A stretch of 64,000 bases of DNA from Theobroma cacao (lineage: Eukaryota > Streptophyta > Magnoliopsida > Malvales > Malvaceae). The translations under genes and the position numbers were made by a program. The notes under the pieces are model-generated. The model was not told the DNA's origin and did no database searches. It saw only the letters and a program-made list of their open reading frames with translations. The stretch lies in assembly GCF_000208745.1 (NCBI RefSeq), contig NC_030858.1, positions 31,782,721 to 31,846,720 on the forward strand, written 5' to 3'. Positions 1 to 12,500 of this stretch are shown in pieces (within the stretch, counting starts at the first letter, position 1; each line of letters begins with the position of its first letter).

Positions 1-1368
1 TTGAACACTTGACAAATGAAATTTTTTGTTTATCAATCTAATTATATAGTAAAAGTGCTAAAACAATTCTATATGAACAAAGCATATCCATTGAGATCAC
101 TAATAGTTGTAAGGTCAATAGTGTGAAAAAGAAGATCTTTTTCGACATCCTAGGGATGATGAAGAACTTTTTATACCTGAAGTACCATATCTTAGTGTAA
201 TTAAAGCACTGATGTATCTTGTTAGCAATAGACAACCTGATATATTAAATGCTATAAATTTATTAGTAAGAGATAGTTCTTCTTCAGTTAGAAGATACTT
301 GTATAGAATTAAACATATACTTCGAGGAATAATGGATATAGGCTTATATTATTCAAACACATCAAAATAAAATTTAATTGGTTATGCAAATACATGATAT
401 TTATTTGATTCACACAAGGCTCAATCTCAAACAAGTTACTGATTAATATGTGGAGTTATAACTATTTTATAATGTTTTACAAAACAAACTATAGTTGCTA
501 CTTCTTCTAACCATGTAAAAATTTTTGTAATTCATGAGGCAAGTCGTGAATGTGTTTGGTTAAGAACTGTAACTCAACATATTCAAAAAACCTGTGACTT
601 GTCAACTAAGAATGAAATTTTAGCAACGTTATATGAGGATAATAGTGTTTGCATAGCACAGTTAAAGGAAATATACATTAAAGGCGATAAGACAAAATAT
701 ATTTTGTTAAAGTTCTTCTTCACTCATGATCTCTAAGAAAAGAATAATATTAGTGTTCAACAAATTTATTCAAGTGACAATCTGGTAAATTTGTTCACTA
801 AAGCCTTTCTTACTGCAATATTTGAAAAATTGATATAAAAGATTGAAATGCGTCGTATTAGAGACATTAAATAATTCAATCATTAGGGGAGTAAAATACG
901 TATTGTACAATTTTCTTTCATCAAGGTTTTTCGCACTGAGTTTTTTTTGATAAGGTTTTTAATGAAACAGTATTTCAGAAACGTATTTTTGAAAAAAATT
1001 GTGTACTCTTTTTCCTTCACTCGAATTTTTTCTATAAGGTTTTCTCTTTGTAAAGTTTTAATGAGACATATTCTTAATACAATGATATTTAAGAGAAGTG
1101 TTATGAATATTTTTGTGAATACTATTTATTTTATCTATATCTAGGTTTGAATATAAATTAGATTAGATCAACATTAGAATTTAATCTATCTAATCCCTTA
1201 GTATTATTATTTTTATTTTGTAAATTCTATCTAGATAAAAGGTTATTAATCTATAAATAAGCCCCTCATTTCATTTGTAAGAATATACTTAAATAAGATT
1301 TTCTCACTCTTTCTAAATACTTTTTCTTATATTTTTTTTATATTTGTTCTCTATTTCATAACATACAC
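1..1368 (+). mobile_element. Degenerate Ty1/copia retrotransposon, 3' part with 3' LTR
   Basis: Reading the plus strand, roughly 350-860 gives broken copia RNase H sequence: the stretch RECVWLR, an aspartate/asparagine motif (YEDNSVCIAQLK) that corresponds to the usual D-N motif of copia RNase H, and the closing block NLVNLFTKAF. Stop codons interrupt it several times, so it is dead. A purine-rich tract AGGGGAG at 885-891 is the likely polypurine tract. It is followed by a T-rich stretch starting TGTACA at about 904 and ending near ACATACA at about 1367, which I take as the 3' LTR. It contains the repeated AAGGTTTTTAATGA-like phrases typical of copia LTRs. The 5' part lies outside the window or is lost, so no target duplication can be checked. 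Confidence 0.75.
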
Positions 1369-1374
1369 TTAAAT

Positions 1375-2548
1375 GTTTTTTGCAATGTTTTCTTAAAAAA
1401 AAAAAAAAATCGCGGCTGGACTTGCTGTGCCGCTGTTGTTTCTATTTTGGGCTATTGTGTGGTCTGGTTGCGGGGCTGTTCCACTCCACAGGGCGGGCCC
1501 AAATCCTAGTCGGTAACTTGGTATGGCATTTTTAGTTGTTTGCTTTCTTCGCTTAGCTCCGGTGCTCTGCCGCTCGATTCCGTTTCTATTAACCGTCAAC
1601 TCCGCTTCTTAGACTCCGCCGAGCCGACACTTTCCTCCGACCACCTGGATTGGTCACAGACGACTGAACTTCGCCATTATCTATTTTTTCATCACAGTTT
1701 CTTGGTTTCGTCGCTGCCTCTCCCTGGAGCACTCTTCTCTCTTCCCCTTTTGGCGGGTTAGTTTATCAATTTTCTTGTTTTTTTTTCTCTACCCTCTCTC
1801 CTCTTGTTCTCAAATTTTAAGATTCTTAACATTTCTCAAATCATTTACTTCACTGCACATGATTATTAAGCTGAATATATAGGTGGAAACACCTTTACAG
1901 TACGATTTCATTCCAAGTGTTTTCTTAAATTTCACAATGCAAATCCCTGAAAGTTTTCTTTTTTAAAGAAATAAAGTTTTATATGAATGAGAAAATGTTA
2001 GGAAATACGATTGTATCCCAAGTTTTTGCTTGAATTCCTCAACTAAAATTAGGACAGTGTGTTTGAGAATCTTCCTGATTGATTTTGCCATATTGGAAAC
2101 TGGATAGATCCGTTTGTTAACTGTTAGAATGTAATGTACGGTTTTAATAGAATATTGATGTAAGTGTTAAGCCAGAGAGAGATCATTGTCTTCAGTCATA
2201 TAGATAGTATTTGTTTTTGTTGGAAACTCTACAAGGCATCACGGATTAACAAAAGGAATGGTGCGCTTGAATGTTTTTATATGCTTGATTGTCAATTTAT
2301 GTTATGATTAACTATCTGTTAAATGGAAGCTTCTTCAGCTGACCTTTTGTCTATTTTTCTTTCAAATGAAGTGCAGCTAAATGTGTCTGACTTCCCGTGA
2401 ATACAGTTTCTATTGTTGTTACAATAACTTGTGAAATGAAGATAATAGGGATAATGTCTGGCTGGATTTTAAAGGTGCTGTAAGAACAACTGAGAAGATT
2501 TTGGTTTCTTCAGATGATGAAACCTTGTAAAGGCAGAAGCAGTTTTCC
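1375..2548 (+). other. Leader region upstream of the PPR gene
   Basis: There is no protein gene here. About 1400-1760 is clearly richer in G and C than its surroundings and sits directly after the copia LTR. It probably holds the promoter and the first untranslated exon of the PPR gene. The AT-rich 1760-2460 stretch could be an intron in the 5' leader, but without transcripts this is only inference. Short open frames on both strands have no recognisable content. Confidence 0.35.
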
Positions 2549-4141
2549 ATGAATTCAGTGGGAGTTTCTTTCCGTAACCAGCGGTCTTTCTCCTCCTCTT
2601 CAACCTCATCATCCTTGCTTCCGTGGATCTCCCCTCTTCAATTCCTAAAAGCCAACTCCCAAAAACGAGATCCTCCTCCAGAAATCCCATATACCTTAAC
2701 GGAATCTCAAAGGAAACCAAGATTTGTCTCTCACGAGACTGCCATCAACTTGATCAAACGTGAGAGAGATCCACAGCGGGCCTTAGAAATATTTAACAGG
2801 GTATCAGAGCAGAAGGGTTTTAGTCATAATAATGCCACCTATGGGACCATCCTTCATAAGCTTGTGCAGTCAAAGAAGTTTCAGGCCATTGACTCAATTC
2901 TTCGTCAAATGACCTATGAAACTTGTAAATTTCATGAAGGTGTCTTCCTCAATCTCATGAAGCATTTTTCTAAGTTTTCTTTACATGATAGGGTACTTGA
3001 GATGTTCTATGCAATTCAGCCAATTGTTCGTGAAAAACCGTCATTGAAAGCTATCAGTACTTGTCTTAATCTCCTGATTGAATCAAACCAGGTTGATTTG
3101 GCCCGACATTTTCTTTTGAACTCCAAGAAATCTCTCAGGTTGAGACCCAACACATGCATTTTTAACATCTTGGTTAAACATCATTGTAAGAATGGAGATC
3201 TTGAATCTGCCTTTGAAGTTGTAAAGGAGATGAAAAAGTCCAGGGTTTCCTATCCCAATCTGATTACCTACTCAACCTTGATGGGTGGTCTCTGTGAAAG
3301 TGGCAGACTTAAAGAAGCAATTGAATTGTTTGAGGACATGGTTGCTAAGGATCAGATATTGCCAGATGTCCTAACTTATAATATCTTAATTAACGGCTTC
3401 TGTTGCAGAGGGAAAGTTGATCGGGCTAGAAAAATAATGGAGTTTATGAAGAACAATGGATGCAATCCTAATTTATTCAATTACTCTACCCTAATAAATG
3501 GGTTTTGCAAGGAGGGAAGGTGGCAAGAGGCCAAGGAGGTTTTTGTTGAGATGGAGAGCATAGGTCTGAAACCTGACACAATTGGGTATACTACATTGAT
3601 TAATTGCCTTTGTAGGGCGGCTCAAATTGAAGAAGCAATGGAATTGCTTAAGGAAATGAAGGAAAAGGAATGCCAAGCTGATGTTGTGACTTTAAATGTA
3701 TTACTTGGGGGATTATGCAGAGAAGGGAGGTTTCAAGATGCACTTCAGATGCTCGAGAAACTGCCATATGAAGGTGTTTACTTGAATAAAGCAAGTTACA
3801 GAATTGTATTGAATTCATTGTGCCAGAAAGATGAAATGGAAAAGGCAGCTAAGCTGGTGGGTCTGATGCTGGATAGGGGGTTTGTGCCACATTATGCAAC
3901 TTCAAATGACTTGTTGATTCGCCTTTGTAAAGCTGGAATGGTTGATGATGCAGTTACGGCTTTGGTAGGATTGGCAGAAACTGGGTTTAAACCAGAACCG
4001 CATTGTTGGGAGTTTCTGACTGAATTGAACTGCAAAGAAAGGAAATTGCTGTCTGTTTTTGAACTACTGGATGAGTTAGTAATAAAAGAATCTGGACAGA
4101 GATCATTTTCTCCGATAAACTATCTGGATTATAATTTTTAG
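2549..4141 (+). CDS. Pentatricopeptide repeat protein, P class, At5g18475-like
   Basis: This is an intronless 530-residue protein. Residues 1-40 are rich in Ser and Arg and poor in acidic residues, as in an organelle transit peptide. From about residue 195 to 500 there are consecutive 35-residue PPR units with the usual signatures, for example TYSTLMGGLCESGRLKEAIE, TYNILINGFC, NYSTLINGFCKEGRWQEAKE and GYTTLINCLC. No E, E+ or DYW extension follows, so it is a P-class PPR. The phrases HETAINLIKRERDPQ and KPSLKAISTCLNLLIES match what I remember of Arabidopsis At5g18475, so orthology is likely. Members bind specific organelle RNAs and act in processing, stabilisation or translation. The target is not readable here. 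The start ATG follows a clean leader and yields the transit peptide. The stop lies 315 bases before the next gene, on the same strand. Confidence 0.9.
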   Translation: MNSVGVSFRNQRSFSSSSTSSSLLPWISPLQFLKANSQKRDPPPEIPYTLTESQRKPRFVSHETAINLIKRERDPQRALEIFNRVSEQKGFSHNNATYGTILHKLVQSKKFQAIDSILRQMTYETCKFHEGVFLNLMKHFSKFSLHDRVLEMFYAIQPIVREKPSLKAISTCLNLLIESNQVDLARHFLLNSKKSLRLRPNTCIFNILVKHHCKNGDLESAFEVVKEMKKSRVSYPNLITYSTLMGGLCESGRLKEAIELFEDMVAKDQILPDVLTYNILINGFCCRGKVDRARKIMEFMKNNGCNPNLFNYSTLINGFCKEGRWQEAKEVFVEMESIGLKPDTIGYTTLINCLCRAAQIEEAMELLKEMKEKECQADVVTLNVLLGGLCREGRFQDALQMLEKLPYEGVYLNKASYRIVLNSLCQKDEMEKAAKLVGLMLDRGFVPHYATSNDLLIRLCKAGMVDDAVTALVGLAETGFKPEPHCWEFLTELNCKERKLLSVFELLDELVIKESGQRSFSPINYLDYNF

Positions 4142-4422
4142 GCTTTATTCTTTTTAAAGAATTTGAAGGCACTCTTATGTGTAAAACTATCATTTTGTAA
4201 TGCAACAAATACTTGTTTGATTGAAAAGTTAAACATAATGTGATATGCATTTGATTTATGAAGAAGATTCAACAAAAATAGAAAGAAACCTTTAAGAAAT
4301 TCAATGATGTCAGTGTCATAAATTCAAGCCCGGCCCATATTAAATCATAAAAGAGGTATGGAAAGCCCAACAAAAGGCCCAAATATCAGATCTCAGTTTG
4401 GAGTCAGACTTTTCCAAATCTC

Positions 4423-4444
4423 AGAGAGAGAGAGAGAGAGAGAG
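4423..4444. repeat. (AG)n microsatellite in a 5' leader
   Basis: An uninterrupted AG dinucleotide run lies 12 bases upstream of the start codon at 4457. GA-rich leaders are common in plant genes, and such runs vary in length between individuals. Confidence 0.9.
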
Positions 4445-4456
4445 GGAGAGAGCGCC

Positions 4457-6839
4457 ATGGCCTCCTCCAAGAAACCCACAGAAGAAGAGAACAAGAAGAA
4501 GAAGAAGAAGAGCAACAGCAGCCCTGCCAAAGAAACCAAAACAGCTTTAAAAAAGCCAGACAAGAAAGCAAGTACCACAGAAAAGGCTAACAAATCAAAG
4601 CCGAAGCCGAAGCCGAAGCCAAAGCCAGACAGTAACAAAAACAAGAGCAGCAATGGAACCCTGGTCGAGTCCGAGGTTATTGCCGTCCCATCTTCAAGCA
4701 CGGACTCAAAAGAACAAGAAGATGAAAACAAGACCAACAAGAATGTTAAATCCAACAAGAGGAAACAAAAGGAAAAAGTAGAGGAGAATGAAGGAGAAGA
4801 AGAAGAAGAAGAAGAAGAAGCAAAGATGTGTAGATTTCCCATGAATAGAATAAAGAGGATAATGAAGAGTGAAGATTCCCGAGTGGCTATTCCTCAAGAT
4901 GTTGTTTTTCTTGTTAATAAAGCCACGGTATTTCTTTCTTTCTCTGCTTTTTCTTGGATCTCGTTCTTGAATGCCATTAGGGTTTTCTTTTCTTTTTTTA
5001 ACTTTAGTTATTAAAATTATGATGTGGGTCAATATCTATATATTCCAAGGTTGCAACTCATTCTTTGCTGTTATTTATTGGGTCTATATTTGTTTGGATG
5101 CATGCTTGACAAAAAATGGGAAGTGAGTTAGAGAATTAAACATATATATATAGAAAAGTTGGATTTTTCTTTTGTTGGTGATAATTCTTTGCTTCTAATT
5201 GTACTAAAAATCGGTTTTTTTTTTCTCTTTTCCTTGTTGTTTAGTATAGTTGTTCATTTGTGGATTCCTGTGTATGGGCAATGTTTGCCTCAATAGTGAT
5301 TATGACTCGGTTTTGATTATATCTCTTGCCGGCCTTGAACATGTTATTTCATGTCTAAATGTATTCTTGGTTCTTGCAGGAGAAATTCCTTGAACAATTT
5401 TGTGAAGATGGATATAAATCCTCTGTGAAGGACCGCAAGAAATCGCTTAGTTACAAGCACCTGTGTAATTTCTGCTCTGTCTTTCATATATTATTTTCTC
5501 TGCTGGTTGTATCTTGCATTGTTGTAATGTCTTGAAAATGTAGAATATTATCTTGAACCTTAACTTACTCTACCTAATTATTATTTGCCCCTAAACAACA
5601 CAAAATATTGTGAGAATCAGATGGTGTAACATCTTTCTGGTAAAGATTGGGGTAGGAACTCTGATGGTATATTTTGAGTGGTTTCTTTAGATCAGTAAGT
5701 TGTTCATAAACATTATGTTCATAGGTATGATAATTTTTTCAACATAAAAGCTCAAGATTCTTATGCAATGCAATACTGCTAATTCATTCTCAGGTTTCGA
5801 TAGCCAACAAGAAAGTTTTCTGTTGATGAGTTTAGAAAAATATACTAATCACTGGAGTTTGAGATCTGTTTATGTGGGTCAGATTTGTACATTTATAGTT
5901 ATTTCTATGTTGCATCCAATTTGACCTTCTGCTTATCTGCATTGGGGCTCTGCTGGGAAAGAATGCTATCTGTCATTAGAATTGAAATTTTAAGGTGGTT
6001 GAATTCTGGTCTTTCTGATATTTTAGGATGATCATGTAGGTGAACCTGACTTGAAATCTGACAATTTGAAAACTTTAATCTGGCATTTCACTGCATCACT
6101 ACAAATCTAAAATATATTGATAGGCATAATCTCCTTCCATTGCTTGTGATTGGTGCAAATGATGTGGGTACTTGAAATCATATTTAGATGTTCCAGATGC
6201 CTTTTCCATTCATTATTTATCCAGAATTTAATAATTTATGAAGTATGTATTTTTATGATATTATATTTATAGCTTCTTGAAAAGTGGATCTCAGGCAACT
6301 GCATATTTCTTTTTTCCTGTTGCTCAATTAAGTTTCAAAAGAATTGGATACAATTGTTGCAAAAAGCTATAACCATCTTTAATTGAAGTAGTATTATGAT
6401 GCTTCTCTTGCTTTTGCAGCAACAGTTGTTCATGAACGGAGGAGATACGACTTTCTATCAGGTACTGGTCTCTCTCATTTGTTTATTTATATGTGTTTAG
6501 CCAATGGCTACTAAATATAGGTTAACCCTCACGATCCTCTCCTTCCCTTTAATTTCTTTTTACACGTTGAGCATGGGGTTCAACTGTAAGTCCTTCATTG
6601 AATGAAATAAAACTTTCACTAGCTAAACTAACTGGAACCTTTCTAGTGCCCTCTCTTATTCTCTTTGACAGCTATGTCCCAAAAGTTTCTCACAGTTCCA
6701 AGCTTTTTCCACATTCTTCCAACAATTATTTACATTTGCTGGAACTTTTTTCTTTGTGTTTGTAGATTATGTCCCTGAGAAAATAAAAGCCGAAGATGCA
6801 TTGAAGGAGAGGAATTTGACTGAGACTGGGGCAGGATAG
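4457..6839 (+). CDS. Histone-fold protein DPB3-1 / NF-YC10 type, DNA polymerase epsilon small subunit-like
   Basis: I assemble four coding exons: 4457-4927, 5380-5464, 6420-6461 and 6766-6839. All introns are GT-AG, and the joined frame of 223 residues ends in TAG. The first 120 residues are a Lys-rich low-complexity arm with a KPKPKP run near 48-58 and an all-Glu run near 115-122. The histone fold starts at about 127 (FPMNRIKRIM, then VFLVNKATEKFL, YKHLSTVV, RRRYDFLSDYVPEKIKAE). This order matches Arabidopsis DPB3-1 (NF-YC10), known to pair with NF-YB/NF-YA-type partners at DREB2A targets and related to the yeast Dpb3 subunit of polymerase epsilon. An upstream in-frame ATG at 4358 would add 33 residues; I prefer 4457 because its context GCCATGG is strong and the leader GA repeat precedes it. 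Confidence 0.85.
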
Positions 6840-8826
6840 GACCTTGGAATATATACAAACAGAGACGATGATCTCGCACTGGCCTGCTTTAAGCAGCTTG
6901 GACACATTCAGGCTCTTGTCATTGGCTTGTTTTTCATTATCAGTTGAAAGAGGGCACTGCAGTGGCGTAACTTCTTTCACTAACATGGATTTGATCCACG
7001 AGTCAGCGTATCTCTCTATAACATGTATCCCAGCATGAATTAATGCGTGTCCATATTGGAGACATTTTGCATATTCAGCTGGTGAACTAATGAATCTCTT
7101 GCAATCAAGATAATGGTTTAGTCAGAAAGACATTTTGCCTGGTTCAAATATAGTTGGGAAATTGGGATGACACTTTTCAGGCACTTAATTTATTGTGTTT
7201 AAAGGCCCCGCCGGGTACATTAGTCTTGATTCTAGTTAAGGGGGTAGCATGGTAATGACTCGGCAGGGAACTGATAGTTTTAGGACTTGTATGATAGCTT
7301 CTTCCCTAAACAAGGATGGAACTATTGGTTACTCAATATTGCCCAACAAATTTCCATCGATAATGAAGCGTGGGAATCCAGTATGCAGGTCTGGCAAAGA
7401 AGCAAAACGCTGACAGCCTTGTGCATGTGGTTTACCACATCAACATGCTTGATGATATCTTCACTTTGCAGCACTTTCAAACGCCCTCCAGCACCTTTGA
7501 TGGCAAAATTGCATGTTTAATTATCCCTCAATGAAGAAAAAGAAAAAAGAAACTGATTGACGTGTGTATTTTTGTAAGATTCTTGAACACTATGAATCAT
7601 GTCAATGCCTGAACTATAGGTAGTAAAAGCCTCAAATTATGGTCCATTTCACCCAAGAATTATGAGTGAAAACTAAAAACTAGAAGAATCTTATTTTTGA
7701 ACTTAAATTACGTTTCTAACTAGGTTATAATGATGTGATATAAGATAGACACTTACAGGCAATCTCATGATTTGGAAAAGGCCCAATTGAATTATTTATA
7801 TTATGTTTTTTTTTTTTATATAAAAATGGTCGAATCTTGCAACAGTATGGATGCATACATACAAACTTCAATATGCGTGTATCCAACTCAACTAAGAATT
7901 AGCAACAATATTTTTAAGTTTCTGTACCAAAAGAATGCGAAATATCCCGCTGTTAATATCCCACTGTTTTTATTCACCCAACCAACAATAACATCATTGA
8001 TTTAACTGTCAAAGCAACACATATGGGCTTGTATTGAGAAAGAAGCAACTTCAGACTCAGCCTAGCTTGGCTTCCCTGCAGGTCTCAACTCTAATCTATC
8101 TTATATCTAAGACAACAACAAAAAAGATATATTTCAACAATTAATAGTTAATGAATCTCTTTATATGCATATAAAAGGAAAAAAAAAAACAAAAAGGAGA
8201 GGGAGGGTGAAAAGGAGAGCGCAGCACAATTTCCATAGCTGGATCATCGTCCCAACTGGAGCAATCAGCGTTGACATTGAGGGTAGCATTAATGCGAAAG
8301 GGCCCAATGGCCCAACCTACGAACCACCATCCATCTTTATCCAATTGCTTCCATTGGAAACTTGTTAATTAAGGTACGCATTGGCAATCGAACTCAAAGT
8401 GTTTTTTTGCCCAAAAAGTCCATACAAGTAAAAGCAAAGCAATCATTCACATCTTTATTTGTCCACACATCCACTCCAAATCTCTGTATTTCCTGCTTTT
8501 CCAAGCAATCTAGTTGCTCTAACAGTGTCATCAATTTCGCCCTCCCCTCTGCTTCTCTCTCTCTCTCCATTCATTCCTCCAACCTTCCCAAGAAAACATT
8601 GAGTTGCTCAAGCTAACAACTATGTTTTTGCTATCTAAACTTGGCCATTTTACCTAACTTCATTCTCTCCCCTCCTTAATAAAATCCCTCCTCTTTCTCT
8701 TCCTATTAACACATATCCAAACATTTTGTGCTAGGACCACTTCCCATCCCAACCCTCTTCACTTCCATTGTGCATTGTTTTCTTGCCAAGCAACCATTTC
8801 CCATACATCCCAAAGAGGCTACAACG
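6840..8826. other. Intergenic region between DPB3-1 and FLA
   Basis: The first few hundred bases should be the 3' untranslated region of the histone-fold gene. The last few hundred, rich in CT tracts from about 8540 to 8720, are the likely promoter and leader of the FLA gene. Open frames at 7287-7520 and 7772-8368 have no recognisable domain. I see no transposon and no RNA gene. Confidence 0.4.
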
Positions 8827-9576
8827 ATGGTGATGATGAAGCAACATCTCTTCATTCTCTCATTTCTCCTTCTCTCTTTCCTCCATTGCCCACAAACACT
8901 AGCCCAAGCTCCAGCCCTGGCTCCGGCCCTGGCTCCGGCACCACCCGGTCCCACTAATGTCACCAAAATCCTTGAAAAAGCCGGCCAATTTACCCTCTTC
9001 ATTCGCCTTCTAAAAGCCACCGCAGTCGCCAACCAGCTCCTTGGACAGCTCAACAACACAAACAATGGCATGACCATTTTTGCACCAACAGATAATGCTT
9101 TCTCGAGCCTTAAATCCGGCACCTTAAACTCACTCTCCGATGAACAAAAAGTTGAGCTGGTGCAATTCCATATTATCCCAACATACCTGTCATCAACCCA
9201 ATTCCAAACTATTAGTAACCCTTTGAGAACTCAAGCTGGGGATAGCGCTGATGGTAAGTTTCCTCTCAATGTCACCACCTCAGGAAACTCGGTCAATATA
9301 ACAACAGGGCTTACAAACACCAGCGTTTCTGGCACCATTTACACTGATGGTCAGCTTGCTGTTTATCAAGTCGATAAGGTGCTTCAACCTTTGCAAATAT
9401 TTGATCCTAGGCCTCCAGCCCCGGCACCTGCACCGGCCAAGTCCAAGAAGAAGGCTGCCGTTGCTGATAGCCCTGACGATACCCCAGCTGACAACTCCAA
9501 AGCTGTCAGTACTCTCACCATGCAAAATGTAGTGTTTTGGGGAGTTAGTGCTATAGTTCTCGCACTCTCTTTGTGA
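8827..9576 (+). CDS. Fasciclin-like arabinogalactan protein, FLA11/FLA12 type
   Basis: This single-exon gene encodes 249 residues. Residues 1-26 form a hydrophobic signal peptide ending TLA before QAPA. Residues 27-42 are an Ala-Pro arabinogalactan glycomodule. One fasciclin domain spans about 43-185, with the conserved blocks GMTIFAPTDNAF and LVQFHIIPTYL plus several Asn-X-Thr sites (for example NVT at 44). A second Ala-Pro-rich stretch with a Lys run follows. The C-terminal hydrophobic tail after VSTLTMQN is a GPI-anchor signal. The layout and the phrases EKAGQFTLFIRLLK and NPLRTQAGD match Arabidopsis FLA11/FLA12, which act in secondary cell walls of stems and fibres. An upstream in-frame ATG at 8728 would bury the signal peptide behind 33 extra residues, so I choose 8827. 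Confidence 0.92.
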   Translation: MVMMKQHLFILSFLLLSFLHCPQTLAQAPALAPALAPAPPGPTNVTKILEKAGQFTLFIRLLKATAVANQLLGQLNNTNNGMTIFAPTDNAFSSLKSGTLNSLSDEQKVELVQFHIIPTYLSSTQFQTISNPLRTQAGDSADGKFPLNVTTSGNSVNITTGLTNTSVSGTIYTDGQLAVYQVDKVLQPLQIFDPRPPAPAPAPAKSKKKAAVADSPDDTPADNSKAVSTLTMQNVVFWGVSAIVLALSL

Positions 9577-12500
9577 CGATGAACAAAAACAAAGTTTTGG
9601 TGGGATTATTAAGGTGATAATTTGGGGGATCCATTTTATCTTCTGGGCTATGATATCCGGTGGGTTGGATTCGAGGGTGGTGATCAAGATGGTGAGTGCT
9701 TTTTTTTTTTTTTTTCTTTTTCAATAATTATCATTTATCATTCTGTTCTATCCTATTTGCATAATGCCAGTCTGTGATGAGAGTCAATTGCTATCAAGAT
9801 TGAATTTTGAGGTTTTTCTTCTTCTTCTTCTGTGTTCTTCATTTCTTCTCTTTTTCTATTAAGATTTTCACTGTAATATCTCTTTCTTTTCCAACTCCCA
9901 TGTAATTGTGAATTTTGTTGCACTTCTTTGTATCATACCATATCATTATGCTTACTCATTGCTTTCCATCCAACTTCACAGCCATGCACATATATGCATA
10001 TGGATTATAAGCACAATTTATTAAAATAATCAGAGGATCTTCTTGTGATATATAGATATATTAACGATAATTACATATTTTAATTACAGTAAATCATAAC
10101 CCACATATTGACAATAGTTTTAACGAGATAACAACTTAGTATCTGTTGATATTGTGTAAATTATACACTCACAATGTAAAATATAAATCATTAGTTTATT
10201 CAATAAGAAAAATAAAACTCATTTATAATATACCGTCGGTAATTACTAATGGGTTATTAATGATGTAACCTAATTAAGTTCTGAGGTAACTTTCATGAGA
10301 ATTTAGTCTTTCTTTTTTAGTATGATGGAAAACCAATTAACAAAATATTTTTTTTTACTCATTTTAATGTAAAATTTTTTTCCTTTTCTCTTTAAATTAA
10401 AAGATTTAAAAACCATTCAAACATTTAGTTCAATAATATAGACATATGTATTTCTTTATTCAATGAGTTAAATTCCAATATTTCTTCTTTAAGTCAAAAT
10501 TAAAATAACACCCAGATTTAATGAAATTTAAGTGAGGGACTAATGACCATCTAAACTCATGGTATAATTGATGAGCAAAACAAAAAAAAAAAAATCATAA
10601 TATAATAATATCTCATCCTTGAAGACTAGTAAATTTCCAAAGATGTCATCAACAACCAAAGGCAGGGTAATGAGTGTTGGGCCCGGAAATGCCCAATCTT
10701 TGAAGCCTAGTGCAGGCCCAACTACTTTTGTTTGTCCATACCGATGGGCCTAGCATTACTGTTAACAAATAATTAATTGAAGGGTGGAGTTTGATATTAT
10801 GCTTATGTCTTTTACTTCAAAAAATTTTAATTTAATTTAAAAAAAAAAAATCAGATTTTCTATTTTGATGCAGAAGGAATTGCACCTAAGCTGTAGATCC
10901 AAATGATCACTTAAAGAGAATAAAAAATAATAATAATAAAAAACAAAAACACAGCTGAAGAATATCTGTTGTAGCATTTTAGAAAACATGATGCATGACG
11001 GGTGGCCAACCTTTTTGTGGAGGATCCAATGCTCTCTCAGTTTTGTTCTTGAAACCTATTTTTACAGAATTAATTTGGGTCCACCAACTTACCAGATATG
11101 GGCAGAGTGTTATGGAAATGAGGTAATTATTTTGGTAATGGACCAATCTAATGTAACGTGTATAATGATGAATATTTGAAGTTCTAATTTAAAAATTTTA
11201 TGTTTAAATTTCTATAAATGAAAGACAAGGTATATATTTATATATAAATTCCTCAGTTTTACAATAACAAGAATCTCTCTCTCTCTCCCTTTATGGTAAA
11301 GTAGGAAGGAAGGATCTAGAACCACTAAAAAGTGAGTCTAATTAACAAGGAACTTTCTCTCATTGTTAGATGTTTTAATATTTGGAAAAGTAAGAAGGAA
11401 GAAGAACCGCTAATTAACATGTCCTTCTCATAAAGAAATAAATAAATAAAAAAGGGAAAGACAAAGACAAAATGGGGTGCTGCTATAGTCTTCCAAAAGT
11501 AGGACAGGTGCTTCATTTCAGCTGGTGGCATGTATTTTCAACTTAAATATTATGCTTAACTGGACCATGATATGTACGCAAAACCTCACTCAACTTGTCA
11601 ATTGTTTTCTTCACCCTTTACTCTCCCTCCTTTTTTCCCTTCAATTTTAAGAAAAAGGAATCAACACTTCAACTCCTGCAAGCTGCGATTCAATTAAAAT
11701 AATATATATTAATTTCAAGCATGTGTGTATATTTTATACACAGTACAGGCCATGGTGAGAATCACACCTACTCTTTTTCTTCGTACAAGTTAAGAGTTTA
11801 GGGTCTGTTTGCTTATAAGAATGGTAATCTCATGGACGGTTGCTTAGTATTCCAGCTGAACTCTGACTTGAGGAACCCAATTTGTGATTTGTGGGGTTAC
11901 CTGTGCGCCTACATTACCATGGACAAAAGGATGTCCCATGCCCTTGCGGCGGTTATAAATTGAAGGAAGTTGCATTACAAGAGCACTGACTCCTTTTCTT
12001 TCAGAGCAATAGAAGCGGATTCAAAGTTTCAGGTCATTACATCAATGGCTCAACTCTTGACTCATTCCATTGAATGTTGATTAATCAAAATATTATAAAC
12101 AATAATTATTGATTGTGTAAATATTTTGAGTCGTTACGAAAACGAAAACTAAGCTTACAAAGATTGTTTTTAGTTTGTAGACTTTTTAAAAAAAAAAATA
12201 TTTTTAAACTTTTTCTTGAAAATAATATTAAAATAAAAATGACAAAATAACCAATAATTAACATGTAAAAATCAATTATGATTTTAAAATCATTTTGAAT
12301 AGTCATATTTAATTGAGTCAAAAACCGTTGGGTCACCCATTCTTTTTCCATAAACTTGACTAGTCATATATATTGTTTTTGTCTCAAATATTTCTACTTC
12401 TTGATATGGCATGTAATTATTATATTAATTAAAGGGTGGGATGTAATAACATTTATAAAATAATAATGGCCCTATATGGTATCCCAATTATCTTGAATGC

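Noticed and set aside
4393..4842. 149-codon minus-strand frame rich in Ser, Phe and Leu
   Set aside because: It is the mirror of the Lys/Glu low-complexity arm of the histone-fold gene.
7287..7520. 77-codon plus-strand open frame and an open minus-strand frame in the same place
   Set aside because: No recognisable domain, no family resemblance and no splice context. Probably 3' untranslated or intergenic sequence.
8141..8368. Overlapping open frames on both strands upstream of FLA
   Set aside because: Low-complexity Lys/Arg content on one strand and no domain on the other. They lie in the probable promoter region.
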